Origin: Zeugodacus cucurbitae
Lineage: Eukaryota > Arthropoda > Insecta > Diptera > Tephritidae
NCBI RefSeq assembly: GCF_028554725.1
Contig: NC_071668.1
Coordinates: forward strand, 14,615,501 to 14,679,500
Direction of reading: 5' to 3'
Length of the DNA: 64,000 nt
Position numbers and translations under genes: made by a program. Below the pieces are notes generated by a model. It saw only the letters and a list, made by a program, of their open reading frames with translations. It was not told where the DNA came from and made no database searches. The number at the start of each line of letters is the position of its first letter. The stretch's first letter is position 1. Shown one piece after another: positions 47,185 through 58,980 of this stretch.

Positions 47185-47760
47185 TTGAAAAAAAAACGCG
47201 AAATCAATTGGAGAATCACTCTTGCCAACAGAGGCTATCAGGGACTCAGTAGGCAATTGAAAAGCAGAGCCCTCTCTCGCAAAAATCAAACAAAGCTGTA
47301 TAAGTCACTCATAATACCCGTCCTGATGTATGGTGCGGAAGCTTGGATGGTGACCAATAAAGATGAGCACTCCTTAGGAGCGTTCGAGAGAAAAGTCCAC
47401 CGAAGGATTTATGGCCCGCTACGCATGAGCGTAGATGATTATCGGATTCGTTGGAATGACGAGCTGTATGAGCTCTTCGGCGACATGGACGTAGTGCGGC
47501 GTATAAAAATATAGAGACTGCGTTGGGCATATCGCCCGAATGGATGAAAACACTCCAGTGCGTGAAAGGACGACCGAAACTCAGGTGGAAGGATCAAGTG
47601 GATGTAGACCTATGGAAGCTTGATATCCCCAACAGGCGCCGTCATGCCCAATGCAGAGACGACTGGCGTAAGCTTATGGACGCGGCCAAAATCGGCCCCC
47701 GGTTGTTGTGCCAAATTGATGGCCTAAAGCTGATGCCCTTTAAAAATTGAAATACTTTAC
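47185..47760 (+). pseudogene. Reverse transcriptase C-terminal fragment, endonuclease/RT non-LTR family
   Basis: Encodes WRITLANRGYQGLSRQLKSR, KTKLYKS-like QTKLYKSLIIPVLMYGAEAW, LGAFERKVHRRIYGPLRMS and WNDELYELFGDMDVVRRIKI, then TAG at 47512-47514. After the stop the family continues in shifted frames: RLRWA, then KGRPKLRWKDQVDVDLWKLD and RDDWRKLMDAAK to about 47690. It is 5'-truncated, and relative to the 37670 copy it has a small deletion between CACTCCAG and GACCGAAACTCAG. Confidence 0.85.
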
Positions 47761-49813
47761 TAAAGCTCTTTAAATAAATCCCAGTTTGGTAAAACTTCAA
47801 AAAAAAAATATTTCAAAATTCCTACAGGGTATCCGTTGCTACAAAAAACCTCCTACATAAATACCACCTCAAATATACAAGTAAATGTTTAGCTACATAT
47901 GTACTTGTAGTTATTCTAGCTTTGGGGTTCACGGCTTGATAATTTGAAAATTTGCAGTTATAAACCCAATTGCTGCAACGGTAAATTTTTTTTAACTGTC
48001 TAACTGTTTGGCATTGCGGCTTGATTTTCCTTCCTGTTCCTGTATGTAACCACCACCTACCAATGCAGTACTCGTTCTCTGCTCTCCACATACACACTTA
48101 GCTCTACAACGTTGCTACTCGTGAATTGGCATTTGGCCTGCCTCTGCTGTCCGATTGCGAATTTGTCCGAAATTGCTGACGAAATATGCAATTATGTATT
48201 TTTGTTGAACTTTGATTTGGGCATTCTTTGAGTCTTAGAATTTTTTTCGTTTTTCTAGCATTTTTGTGTTGTTATTGTTTTCGTTTCATTTATTGTTTGC
48301 TGTTGATTTATCTCGCTATTGTTGTTGTTAACGGTTTCCAATCATGTTTTTAAGCTTTTTGGGGTTCGAATTAATTGTTACAAGTAGAGTGAGTAACTGT
48401 ATACTTACATTAAAGTATTTATTTTAAATGTTTGGATGGAATATTTGATGGACTACATGAGGGAAATGTGTACTCAGTAGAATTAATATATGTATACTTA
48501 GTTTTGGGGTATTCTTTAAATAAATATTTAAAGAATGTTAATCGTGCAAGCTTCGAAGAAAAATAAAATTTGAGACAAATCTATTTTGGAACACTCAAGA
48601 TCCCAAATTATTAGATCTCTCAGTCTTATTATACAGATTCATGATATGTTCGAATGTCTTATGAAAGGTCGGATCTTCTTCAGCAGGTTTTGATTGATAT
48701 ATCCTATCTGATAGATTAGATATAACTCTGCTTTTGAAAGATATAGTCGGATCTTCTCTAATAATTGTAACAAATCCTTTCAGTTGGGTAAAGCTCTGGT
48801 TGTAAGAATAATTCTGGGAATATGAACTCATCGATTGCATATTTTGGCGATCTTCGTTTTCGTTTAACCACTCCAAGACAATCAGCGTATCTTGTAGTGG
48901 GTATGCTTTCCGGGCCTGAGAGATTTTTTAGGGCTCCAATGATCTGATAACGGACCTTACTACTGGAAAGGTGCTGGTCTAGATCTTTTTTTTAATTCCT
49001 CAACCCTATCAAACAAAATCTATCTTGGATTACACCGAGTGTATATTCGACATTAAAAAGGTTATCATAAAATACTTCCAGCGAGCTCCAACTAAATCTT
49101 CTGACAATGAACATCGATCTGTTTTATAGATAGAATAAGTCTCTACGAGATCAAACGGATTATTGTTATCTACAAGTGTTGCTTTAGTATAAGAGGGTAT
49201 AAGAGATTATCTATAAACATAAATGAAGATTTGCTCTCAAAGAACATCGGATAATGATTGAATCTTGCTCTTCGTGACATTATCGCAAAAAATATATGAG
49301 CAAAATGTCTTTTCTATTGACCCTAACTCCTTTCCCTGGCATATTGTTTACTATTTCAAGCATTTTTATGCATATTTCTTACACTCCAGTATTTTCCTTA
49401 ATTTCTTTCCAAGCCTTCTCTCTGTCTATTATTACTGCTATTTTGAGTTTTGCCGTCTTCGTCCAGTGACGCTATTGGTCGTCGCATACAACAGCATCGC
49501 AATGACTGAATGGCTGACTGGACGCCTGAACGACTGCTAAATGGGCTGCTGGCTGTTGGTTGCTAAAGCGATAACAAATCGCCGATACATAATTAAATTA
49601 CAGCGTTTTAATTTCTGTAATTAGTCACGATTTTGCCAGTTACAAATTCAGTTGGCAACAACAACAAAGAGAACAAAAAAACAATAACATCAATAACTAG
49701 AAAAGAGTCAAACTTCACAGGAAGAAAAGCAGCAGAGACACTAATGTGTAGTAGTGGTGGTAGACCATTTTAGCGAAATACGACAAGGTTATATATATTT
49801 AAAAATACTAGTA
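47761..49813. other. Intergenic DNA, no gene seen
   Basis: Mixed AT-rich sequence with TTGTTG runs (about 48270-48330). A 93-codon minus-strand ORF (48876-48595) has fairly balanced composition but no recognisable domain, so it is not called as a gene. Confidence 0.4.
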
Positions 49814-50005
49814 CAGAGAAACCTCTTCTAATGGACACCTCTATTAGACTGACATATCCTTTGAGCGAACATTTTTTCATGCCCAAAATTCAATATTTAA
49901 AACAAATGACCCTTTCTTAGGCAGACACCTCTCGTGGACGGACAAAAATTGCACGACGATGAGTGTCCATCCAAAAGATGTTCATATTTAAGAGAGATTT
50001 CAGTG
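49814..50005. mobile_element. pogo/Tigger-like MITE, second family
   Basis: The left end CAGAGAAACCTCTTCTAATG then GACACCTCT follows a TA (49812-49813). The right end, on the complement, reads CACTGAAATCTCTCTTAAAT then ATGAACATCTTTTGGATGGACACTCAT. The terminal repeats are imperfect but share the A(A)CCTCT...GGACAC architecture of pogo/Tigger ends. It is about 192 bp long with no ORF, and distinct from the two MITEs at 125-702. Confidence 0.55.
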
Positions 50006-51010
50006 TTTTCTTGCCGAAATAACTATAAGGAACATATGAATTTATTACTGGACCCCAGATTACCACTGAAATCTACTATTATCATCTATATATTTGAATA
50101 AAATTTAGAAGAAGAATACATTATATTAATTCAGAATCTATATGGAGGGTTTTAAGGAATCTTACTAACGTTAATATTGTGTCTATGGAGAGTTGCCACA
50201 TTTCTAAAATTTTCACATAGGCACCATCAATACGAAATTTGAAATTTTTATTCATTTTTGTGGCATTTTTAAACTATTTTCGCTACAATTCCAACAACTG
50301 CCACTCACTTCAACTCCCAACGTCTCACACGAAAGTCAAATTAATTTTCCACAAATTTATAGAAACAGCCAACAAATTGGCGCTTTGAACGTTTTTATGT
50401 TTTTCATTTCCAACAAATTTATGATCGGCTCATAATTCCGCTTGTCAAACACAATAAATTACAACAAACTCGTGAGTTGCCATATGTTTGTACAGTTTAT
50501 TTTTCCTTTTTCTGGCAAATTATTTTGCGCTAATTACGACAACGAGTCAACGACAACGTGAATACGACACCACTGTCAACAACAACAATAACAACACCAG
50601 CAATCTGTATACGTCACATAATTGAACTTGTTTTGATGGTTGAATTACAAAACTTTCAAAATAATATTTATTTCACACATCGTCAATAAATCTCAATTTA
50701 TGGTGGAGCGTGTGGTTGTGGTGGCAATGTGTTTATTGTCGTTTTTGTTGTATTAGCGACGTCTCTTAGTTATTAAAAGAGAAGGAAACTGTGAATCGGC
50801 TGCTTGTTGCATGTTGTTGGTTAAATACGACTATTCATTTAGTAAAGTGGAATTGGTGCGTTCGTTTGTCTGTCTGTTTGGTTGTCTGTTAATTTTCGTA
50901 TCTGTATTAAATTACAAATTGGACAAGTTTTTATTATTTTCTTAATGTAAGTTAGTATATTTTTAAATTTTTTCCTTTACCATTAGTTTTTGACCTGTTG
51001 GAAGTCAAAA
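50006..51010. other. Intergenic DNA, no gene seen
   Basis: AT-rich sequence with AACAACAA runs near 50575-50600. No domain-bearing ORF, RNA gene or transposon end was recognised. Confidence 0.4.
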
Positions 51011-51213
51011 GCGTTAAAAGCTTTAAAAAAAGCTTAAAGCTCAGAAAAATGTTTTTAATGAACAATTATCACAGTTGTTACCAATTTTTACCTTTCATGG
51101 TGAAATATAGTATTATCAGTTTAACAACTATTCAGAAATTGAATAAGAGTGGCAGCATTGCCTAAATTATTATTTGAACTAAAGCCCTTCAAAACATTTA
51201 AAGCTTTATACCT
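51011..51213 (+). repeat. Dispersed repeat, copy 1 (second copy at 53783)
   Basis: GCGTTAAAAGCTTTAAAAAA, AACAATTATCACAGTTGTTA, GAAATTGAATAAGAGTGGCA, and CCCTTCAAAACATTTAAAGC then TTTATACC match 53783-53974 in order and orientation with many changes. It has no ORF; the nature of the element is unknown. Confidence 0.75.
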
Positions 51214-51376
51214 GAAAAGTTTATATCTGGTGTGTGAGCCGAAATCGAATCTCAAGAGATTAGATAATCGTATATGTAAAATCAATATGTCTCCTAACGT
51301 AATATAAGATCTATTAAATAAGCCGGAAGAACTCAATTTGTGGCAAAATTTTAACTTTCTCTTCTGGATTATTGAA

Positions 51377-52300
51377 AACAAGTAAGGAAGAACTAAGTTC
51401 GGGTGCAACCGAACAATTTATACTCTCGCAATTTATTGATGGAAAATTATTGAGATAACACATACATATATATTCGACATAAAATCCGATAGAATAGCGA
51501 AAATCATTATATATACTATGAGGGCTGATAATTCCTGACCCGATTGATTAATTAATTTTGCTGCGATATCTCACATATTAACCGATATATGCGAAATAAA
51601 GCCCACCATATTTTTGAAAAACCCGATAATTAGGTATATGACAGCTACATAGGCGAATTTATGTAATTTAATAATTTTTGGAAAAGAGACACACTATTAG
51701 AAGAAAAAGACTCCCTCTGAATTACAATAAAATATCTGAGAGATTTACCGATATTTTCTGTGAAAAATTACCCTCAGGCGCTGAGTTCTTCATGTTCGAT
51801 ATCCGGGGTCTTGAAAGAACCACAGATGATATGGAGTATTTGTGTAAAGTTTTATTCCGTTATCTTCAATGGTTCCTTATGTATACATTACAAACTGAAG
51901 GAATCAGATGGAATTCAAAATTGAGTATATAGAAAGTAGGCGTGGTTGTGAACGCCCATATTTCATTCGTGTCATCAGGGTGCCAAGGAAATGTTATGTA
52001 CCGAATTACATTGAAATCGGTCGAATAATTTCTTAGATATGGTTTTTGATCCTTAAATGGGCGACGTCGTTTCCATTTTCCATTTTTTTTTAATCTGAGT
52101 GTAGCTTATTTCTGCTATTTCTTCTATAGCTTTAGTAGTTTACGAGATATATACAAACAAATTATTAGGAGGTGGGGCCACGCCCACTTTGAAAATTCAA
52201 ATGTTATAACTTTATTTATGGCTTATTTATGTCCCTTTATAGGTTTTCGGTTATCGCCATTTTCGGCAATGGCCCGAATTCGCATATATGCAATACCAAC
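51377..52300 (-). mobile_element. Long dispersed repeat family, copy C
   Basis: Begins AACAAGTAAGGAAGAACTAA, GGGTGCAACCGAAC and TTTATACTCTCGCAATTTAT. It shares GTAGGCGTGGTTGTGAACG, CCAAGGAAATGTTATGTACC, GAAATCGGTCGAATAATTTC, CACGCCCACTTTG and TTTATTTATGGC with copies A and B. The end distal to AACAAGTAAGG (hairpin end in copy A) is truncated near 52300. The ORF at 51678-51932 within it has no recognisable domain. Confidence 0.75.
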
Positions 52301-53782
52301 CAATTTTGTATTTGCGAATCGTTTCAGAAATGAACTATTTTTACTCCTTCAACAATGATTCTAGTGCCACAATGAAATATTACAAATTTAGCACTTTTAA
52401 TTTTTTTTTTTAATCAACTTAATTTTCCGAAAATATTTGCACCACCCAAATTACACATAACCTTCATTAAAAACGAAAAACTGTAAGCAGCGCCAATCAG
52501 TGCAACCCCACCTTGATTACAATTGCATTATCAGCAAAGCCATAAATTCACACAACAACAACAATGGAAACATATACACACTCAACTTAAAATGCATGAA
52601 ATGAAATAAAATGAAAAGATTTTTTAAAAAAATGTTATTTACAAAATGGCGGCAAAAAGTTTTTTCGAAGCAAAAATTAAGATTGGGTGAGGGGAGGTGA
52701 GAGTGGGAGAGACGTGCGAAATCAGCACATAAACACAACCAACCAGCCAAGCAAACCGGAGTCAGGTCGCCCGCCAACCAAGTGAAGTCAAGCCAACCAA
52801 TCAGCCAGCCTGCGCGCCCGTAGTAGAAAGCGTAGGTGTAAGTGTCTATATGTATGTGTGTGTGTGTGTCTGTGATTACACCCACAAAACGGCATAAATA
52901 GCTAACGGGAAAAGCGAAACTTTCTGCAAACAATAAAATCAAAAATTTTCACTTTATAAGTTGATGGCGACTCGAACGAAGCGCAGCCAAAAATGTTCAA
53001 CAACAACACACAGGCAACTGTACACATATAAATTTCCATGTATGTATGTCTAAGCACGAAAATTTAGGCAACCTGTGCAGCATAGCGTAACCCTTGGAAA
53101 ATGCACGAAGCACACGAATGTCGAGCGCAGCGCAAAAATTGCATTTGATTTATTATCCTTTACTTTACTTTCTGCTATATTTTACTCCCCCTCTCCTTTC
53201 GCCTCTCTGGTGGAGTATGTGCCACTTGTGTTCCCCTTTTGTTTTTCGCAAGTAAAGCTTTTAGCGTGCAACTCCTCCTTCGCTTGTAATGTAACGGGTA
53301 TTTACGATGTGTAAGTTCGCTTGCCGCAAACTTCGTGTGTGTGTGTCTTCGTGAGTTCTTACCTTTACTTCACGACTTTACTTTTTCCTTGCCGCATTTC
53401 ATGGCTTTTCATATGCTCAGCGACTCCTTCAAGTTTTGTTTCTATCTGTGCAGCGCTGCCACCTCTCTTCGTTCGTACGTTCGTTCGGTCGACGTCAAAA
53501 CTGAATTCCATAAATTAAACGCCGTGCGAAATAAAACTTTGTGCAATTGTATAAATCACAGATGTTTTTACATAAATTTATGCTTTTCACTCGCTGGTAC
53601 ATATGTATATATGTTTGTATATAAGGCGAGAGAGGTGTGTAGGTATGAAAATATCTTGGTTTCACTGCATAAATATATAATAAATACTTTTCGTGCAAGT
53701 TTATTGCATTTTGGGGGTTGCCAACTCACTTGTAATATTTCAAAAAATATTCCTTTAAAACCAGTAAAAATAAAACCATATT
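52301..53782. other. Intergenic DNA, no gene seen
   Basis: Contains CCAACCAA/CCAGCC runs (about 52735-52810) and GTGTGT tracts (52856-52870 and 53334-53346). The region 53100-53520 is less AT-rich but yields only low-complexity ORFs. Confidence 0.4.
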
Positions 53783-53974
53783 GCGTTAAAAGCTTAAAAA
53801 AAGCTCAACATCTCGAAGCGTCAAAAAATTTGTAACTAACAATTATCTCAGTTGTTTACGATTTTACTACTCAAGTACCAGTTTAAAAGGTATTACGAAA
53901 TTGTACAAGAGTGGCATCTCCACTTAAATTTATATTAAATTGTAAGACCCTTCAAAGCATTTAAGGCTTTATAC
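53783..53974 (+). repeat. Dispersed repeat, copy 2 (first copy at 51011)
   Basis: GCGTTAAAAGCTTAAAAAAA, AACAATTATCTCAGTTGTTT, GAAATTGTACAAGAGTGGCA and CCCTTCAAAGCATTTAAGGC followed by TTTATACC mirror the copy 2.8 kb upstream. Confidence 0.75.
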
Positions 53975-54069
53975 CAACTTTATTTCCAATAATATTATAA
54001 TATAAAAATGTTTATGTTAAATTAGGTGGCAACACTATAAAATATTTTTTACTGAAAGTTATAGTCGAT

Positions 54070-54166
54070 AAACGATGACTACTACTCAGGGAATACATAA
54101 GGCACTCCATCTGGTATCTATGCGTGGCCTGCAGGCCTACCAGATCAACCTTACCTAACCTATAGG
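54070..54166 (+). mobile_element. 3'-tail fragment of the RNase H non-LTR element
   Basis: AACGATGACTACTACTCAGG, GGCACTCCATCTGG, TATGCGTGGCCTGCAGGCC and a terminal AACCTTACCTAACCTA match the last part of the remnant at 34340-35080 (GATGACTACTACTCAGGGAA, GGACTCCATCTGG, TATGCGAGGCCTGTTGGCCC, AACCTAACCTAACCT). It is only the extreme 3' end and lies in the same orientation. Confidence 0.75.
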
Positions 54167-55107
54167 CACCATGTTATTTAACAGGTTTTTTATCTTACAA
54201 GGTAGCACTTCGAAATGTTACCGACTATTCTCAACAATATTTGTGATTGCAAATCTGTACCATTATTTTTATAATTCTTGTACTTTAAATTCAAATATTA
54301 TTTTTGATGGGAGTCCATACAGTTTATTTCTTCTGTGTTGTTTAATGAAATATATATCGCCTAAAGCTCGAAGAGTCCGCCTAGTAATCTATATTTAATG
54401 GGAATGTAGGTCTAGAAAAACGATATAATTATTTATAATAGTATTCTGGGGTCGATCTATATTCAAATGAAAATTTCTGAGTCTATGAAAAATTAAAACC
54501 CGTCGAGATATATTTTTGAGATATATGACAAGTATTAGATAGTAGTGAAAAGGGCGGATCCGTCTCTATTTGGCTATGGTAATAGTTTTCAAACATATCT
54601 TGTTGAATGGGCTTCGACTAAAACCTCCTAAGTGAAATTTCTAGGCGAGTTTACTCTTACTTTTAGAACTAAAATTAGGAAAACGAGTATTCTATGTACG
54701 TATGCATCAAAAGTTAGTAAGAAATAGTCAGGAGCGAATAAGGTTACAATTGTTTTCTAATACCTTCACAATTCAACTGATTTTTTTTCGAGGAAATGTA
54801 TTCGGGTTCCGTTTTTCAAAGAGTCCTTGATTCATATGACCATACTTAAACTCGTTAAAAGGAGTAGAATATTATTTTTGAAGGAATCAGGTTTAAAGAA
54901 AATAGAAAAATGTAATGGATGAAATTAGCTTGAATCTATAAGTCTCAGTTCATAAAATTTTTCCGAAATGAAAACTCTTTCTCTATATTCAAGTTCTTGT
55001 TTTAAGATCCTTTTTTTAAAGAAGAAAATGCTATAGTCCTTTCTAAATGAAAATCCAATATGTCTGTCGTTTTCCTGTAATATACTATACGCACACATAC
55101 ATATGTA
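54167..55107. other. Intergenic DNA, no gene seen
   Basis: AT-rich sequence with no recognisable coding domain. Short ORFs have no homology I can recognise. Confidence 0.4.
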
Positions 55108-55755
55108 TATAAAGGGATTTTCAAAAGGGACGTTAGAAAAGACCGATAGGGACGCCATATATTTCCCTGCTCTCTTCAGTAAGGTTTGCCATTTCATCAT
55201 TAATAGATACAATAGGATATTATTAAAATTTACTACTGAAATGCAGAGTCAGTAGCCTCAACTTTAAGAGGGCTACTCCAATTTATAGTCCTGACCGCTC
55301 AATGATAACCGAATATTTTTGACCCAAATTGGATTATATGGACTTAGACAATATGTGGTTCCAACAGGTCGGCACAAGTCACAGAGCGAATGTAACAATC
55401 GATTTATTGAAAACCAAGTTTTGTGAACGTCTTATCTCACGAAATGGCTCAGTCAATTGGACGCCTCAGTCAAGCGACTTGACGCCCTTAAACTATTACC
55501 TGTGGGGCTACGTCAAGTCTATGGTCTGTGCCAACAAGCCAGCGACGATTGATGAACTTCGTACGAATATTGAACGTGAAATTGCAGCCGATTTATGCTT
55601 GAAAACCATCGGAAATTGGGTTCATCGGCTGGATTTCTGCAAGCGTCCCCGCGGGGGACATGCAAAAGAAATCGAGTTCCATACTTAATGGCAACGAATG
55701 TGCTTTCACAGGAATAAAGAATTTTTGTAGGACTCTTATTGAAAAACCCTTTATA
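55108..55755 (+). mobile_element. rosa-type mariner (DD41D-like) element, internally deleted
   Basis: Ends are inverted: TATAAAGGGATTTTC at 55108 and, on the complement of the right end (55741-55755), TATAAAGGGTTTTTC. Inside, the plus strand encodes the C-terminal half of a mariner-superfamily transposase (55329-55688): MDLDNMWFQQVGTSH, NVTIDLLKTKFCERLISRNG, SSDLTPLNYYLWGYVKSM, NKPATIDELRTNIEREIAAD and RGGHAKEIEF. The family has QQDGATxH and PLDYFLWG; here the first Asp is Val (55368-55370) and the second is Asn, so two catalytic residues are lost. Restoring the one missing residue gives 41 residues between these positions, the DD41D spacing of the rosa group described from Ceratitis rosa. 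Confidence 0.75.
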
Positions 55756-58299
55756 AAAACTATTTGTACACTCAATCAGGCATTCAACTTAACAAATACA
55801 CCTATATATTCATAACATTACAGGTGCTGGTAGCTGTAGTTACATCTCCTAGCTGAGCGAAGCTTCACGTGGCAAACCCTGAGCTTCGTACGTGCTTTAA
55901 GTGCTGCCTCTACCTTGTTCTAACAATTCTTCTTTACTTTCTTCCAATATGTATGAATCCCTTTTTAGTTTTCTTTGAAATTTCCTCACTTTACTACATA
56001 TTAAAGGTATGTATAGATACGTTGTTGGAGAACCCTGCTGCCGCAAAAGTACTTCTGCAGGTGAGTTGCATTAAATGTGGGCGTTGCAACCAGCAACACA
56101 ACTATGTTGCAATATCAACTGAAGATTTTATAAACTTTGCACGAAATAAATAAAAATATTTGGTAAATATGGAAATGAACGGCCAGAAAAGATGAGTTTT
56201 CACAAGAATATACTTTTATATGAAGGTGGGGTGTAAAGTAATGAATCTCTGGAAGATAAAAAATATGTTATGAAATTCGAGAAGAATAACTTTTGGGCAT
56301 AAGGAAGTGATGTACTGCTATGAATAAAACGCTCAACGAACAAAGTTCTAAGTAATATGATCATTTTGGAATTGACGTTTCAATAAGAGATTCGATCTAG
56401 TCAAAGTTCGTTTCTTACTCGGCTGACTTTTTATTACTACTTCATCGATTGAATGGGAATGAACTATCTAACGAGAGGCCCAATTAAATATATTAGAGGT
56501 TCTTACTCTGTAACAGCGGCTTCGAATATTGTACTTTAGATGTCCTGGAACCGGGATGATGAGAGACTTATACAAAATTGTATTCATTCGCAAAGAATGG
56601 GCTTTACTTCTAGGCGAGGATGATTTAATATTAGCTGCTGTTTTCGGTGTCGATACTTGTACCAAAAAGTACCAAATTTTTGACAATTTTGAGGTTAGGT
56701 TAGATAACTCCCATCATAAAACTTTTCTAGGGACCTTAACTGCACTCCATCTCTACCAAAATGCTTTGAGTCATCCGCAAAAAAATATTATCTAGAAGAA
56801 GAAAATATCAGCACTGATAGCAACAAAGTTTTTGGCAACAATAACAACAACACACCACACACTCGAATATATTTCACTTTATGCACGTATTTTATTTCTA
56901 ACCAAAGTTCATGCAACATTTATTCACAGTCGTATGAGAACTTTTAGAGTTTTCCAGCGAAAAACTTTTGACCTTCACACCCGGCTCAAAACACTGCACA
57001 AGGTGTCGGGCGAAATATTTAGTGGGCGGTGGCAGAGCAAAAGCAGCTGAGTCGTTGCATTTAAAGAAGTTAACCAGTGCACTCTACTTGGCCTTGTTGT
57101 TGTTCTTGCAGCGTGTAACTGGGGTCGTGGCAGCGTTGCAGTTGGTGGCACTGGCTGGCAGCAGCAGTGCATCCTGAATTTTACTATGTGTGTGTAATGT
57201 GCTAACTTACTTTGTTTTTATTTCATTCAATACTTTTTATTTGAGTGCATTGCAACACATTTGCGCTGCAGTTCATGAAGCATGACTTTTAATGTGCCAC
57301 ACACTCCCAAACACACACACATATACTCGCGCACGCGTTAGCCTTCAGTTTTACGAGTTCATGTGGCAGAATTTACAGTGTTTGAGCATGTATGTATGTG
57401 ATTATTTTGGGGAAAGCACTGTAAATTTTCTTCACTTCCTGCTGCATGAATTCGGTGCTATCGCAAGGCAGCTGATATTGACTTGTGTTAAGTTCAAAGA
57501 AAAGTTTCGCAAATAATGCAGTAAACTCATATTTTACTTAATAAATTGATTTCTAAGTTGGAAGTATGGAAGTGTGTAGTTTCTTAGAGAGAAGTCTACT
57601 AAATTTTGTATTATAAGTTGTAGCCGGGGCAAAATTATAGGATATTAAGATACTGAAAGCCTCTATAGTAGATTTGTTGTGACTCAATAGTTTATAAAGC
57701 TCTATCCGAACACAACAAAAAACACAAAAGATTCCAAAGAGAGTGATATTTATAGTTCAAATCCATTTAAAACTCTCATAACTCATATACGAGCATTCCC
57801 ATAGTTTTAGGTTATGTGAAACAATAAAACGTTAAGGGGGTCATCCTGTGTGGTGTTCTCAACATTTTTTTCTAATCATAAATTGCTTTCTTAACATGTG
57901 GAGAATATAGTAGTAAAGTGATTTTTAGAAATTCGAAGTCGTTTTAAAGATACTGCTTTATCTTATGAAGAAGAAGCTGCCCGAAGCGTTCAGTTGGCAG
58001 CTGGAAAATTTGAACGCGTTTTTCTCAAAACTTTGTTTTTTTTTAACTTTCCTCCATCCATCGTATCTCAAAACGGCTTAACCGAATGACTTGAAATTTG
58101 TTGGAAGCCCTCAGCACAAACTCTCTATTATAAATCAAAAATTCTAAAAACTTCGATTTTTTATAACAAAAAACTAAAAAAAAACAACGAAAATGTTGTG
58201 AAAAAATGTTAATAATTTTTTTGGACGTGTGGTTTTGAATAAGTCAATACATTTTCCGCATTTGTATTTTTGACAGCTGTTGGCTGATTTATACTCAGT
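55756..58299. other. Intergenic DNA, no gene seen
   Basis: AT-rich to moderate sequence. The stretch at about 57840-58240 (GGGGTCATCCTGTGTGGTG, AACGCGTTTTTCTCAAAACTTTG, ACTTGAAATTTGTTGGAAG) has the look of non-coding transposon sequence, but no second copy or ends were found here. AC microsatellites lie at about 57300-57320. Confidence 0.4.
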
Positions 58300-58980
58300 T
58301 TGGTTTGCCATTTCATAACAGACTTAACACGGAACAGGTTTAGGCTACCTGACCACTGCAGTGTCTTCCAAGCAGTGGTCGTTGCAATTAAAGTGGCAGT
58401 GGACGCACTGCTCCATATGGTGACCTCTTTTAGAGAACAGCAGAGCCGCAATACTGGCATTGGAATCGATGACAGTACGCTCTAGGCTAGTAAAGGAGTG
58501 TCTTAGATCTTTATCAATAGCTGCTAGATATTTTGCTATCCGACTAGTGTAGGTACCCGGTCACCTCGGAATCGTTGGTAACAGTAAAGCGGACAAGCTC
58601 GCAAGGGAGGGTCCCCTAGCAACATTGGCGTCGGAATGGGAGCGCGTTGGTAGTCCATGGTCCACTTGCGCAGGAGCGCTGGATATGCAGACTACTCATG
58701 AGCTCGTTAAACGGTGGTCAAAAAGCAACAGCTGAGCAGTGGCGAGGTCCTTTCAACTGCTTTCTCTGAGCAAGGTCCATCTCAGCGCGATCGATCATTG
58801 GTGTGCTTCCTGGACATGGTCCAATGGGTACCCATGCGTTAAGACTTAGGATCGGGGCAGATGCAAGTTGCCAAAGCTGTATGGAGGAAGGCGAGGGTTT
58901 TGCCAGATTGAGGTAGAAACACCTCCGAAGACCCTTTTTCGGCGATCCTAGCGAATTGGCTAGGATCGACATTAGCCGAC
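58300..58980 (+). pseudogene. Non-LTR retrotransposon RNase H and C-terminal remnant
   Basis: The plus-strand pieces read NRFRLPDHCSVFQAVVVAIK then VAVDALL (RNase H helix; QAE expected, here QAV, so the catalytic Glu is lost). A second frame reads VPGHLGIVGNSKADKLAREG, the diagnostic end of retroelement RNase H. C-terminal motifs follow: GVLPGHGPMGTHALRLRIGA then DASCQSCMEEGEGFARLR, KHLRRPFFGDPSELAR and IDISRLKRF. A deletion has removed the rest of the Cys/His knuckle. Several stops and frameshifts occur. It is similar in order to the remnant at 34340-35080 but clearly a different family. Confidence 0.8.

Noticed and set aside
48595..48876. 93-codon minus-strand ORF with balanced composition and two EDPT motifs
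   Set aside because: No recognisable domain, no splice context and no similarity I can name. An open frame of this size is expected by chance in 64 kb; a protein search would decide.
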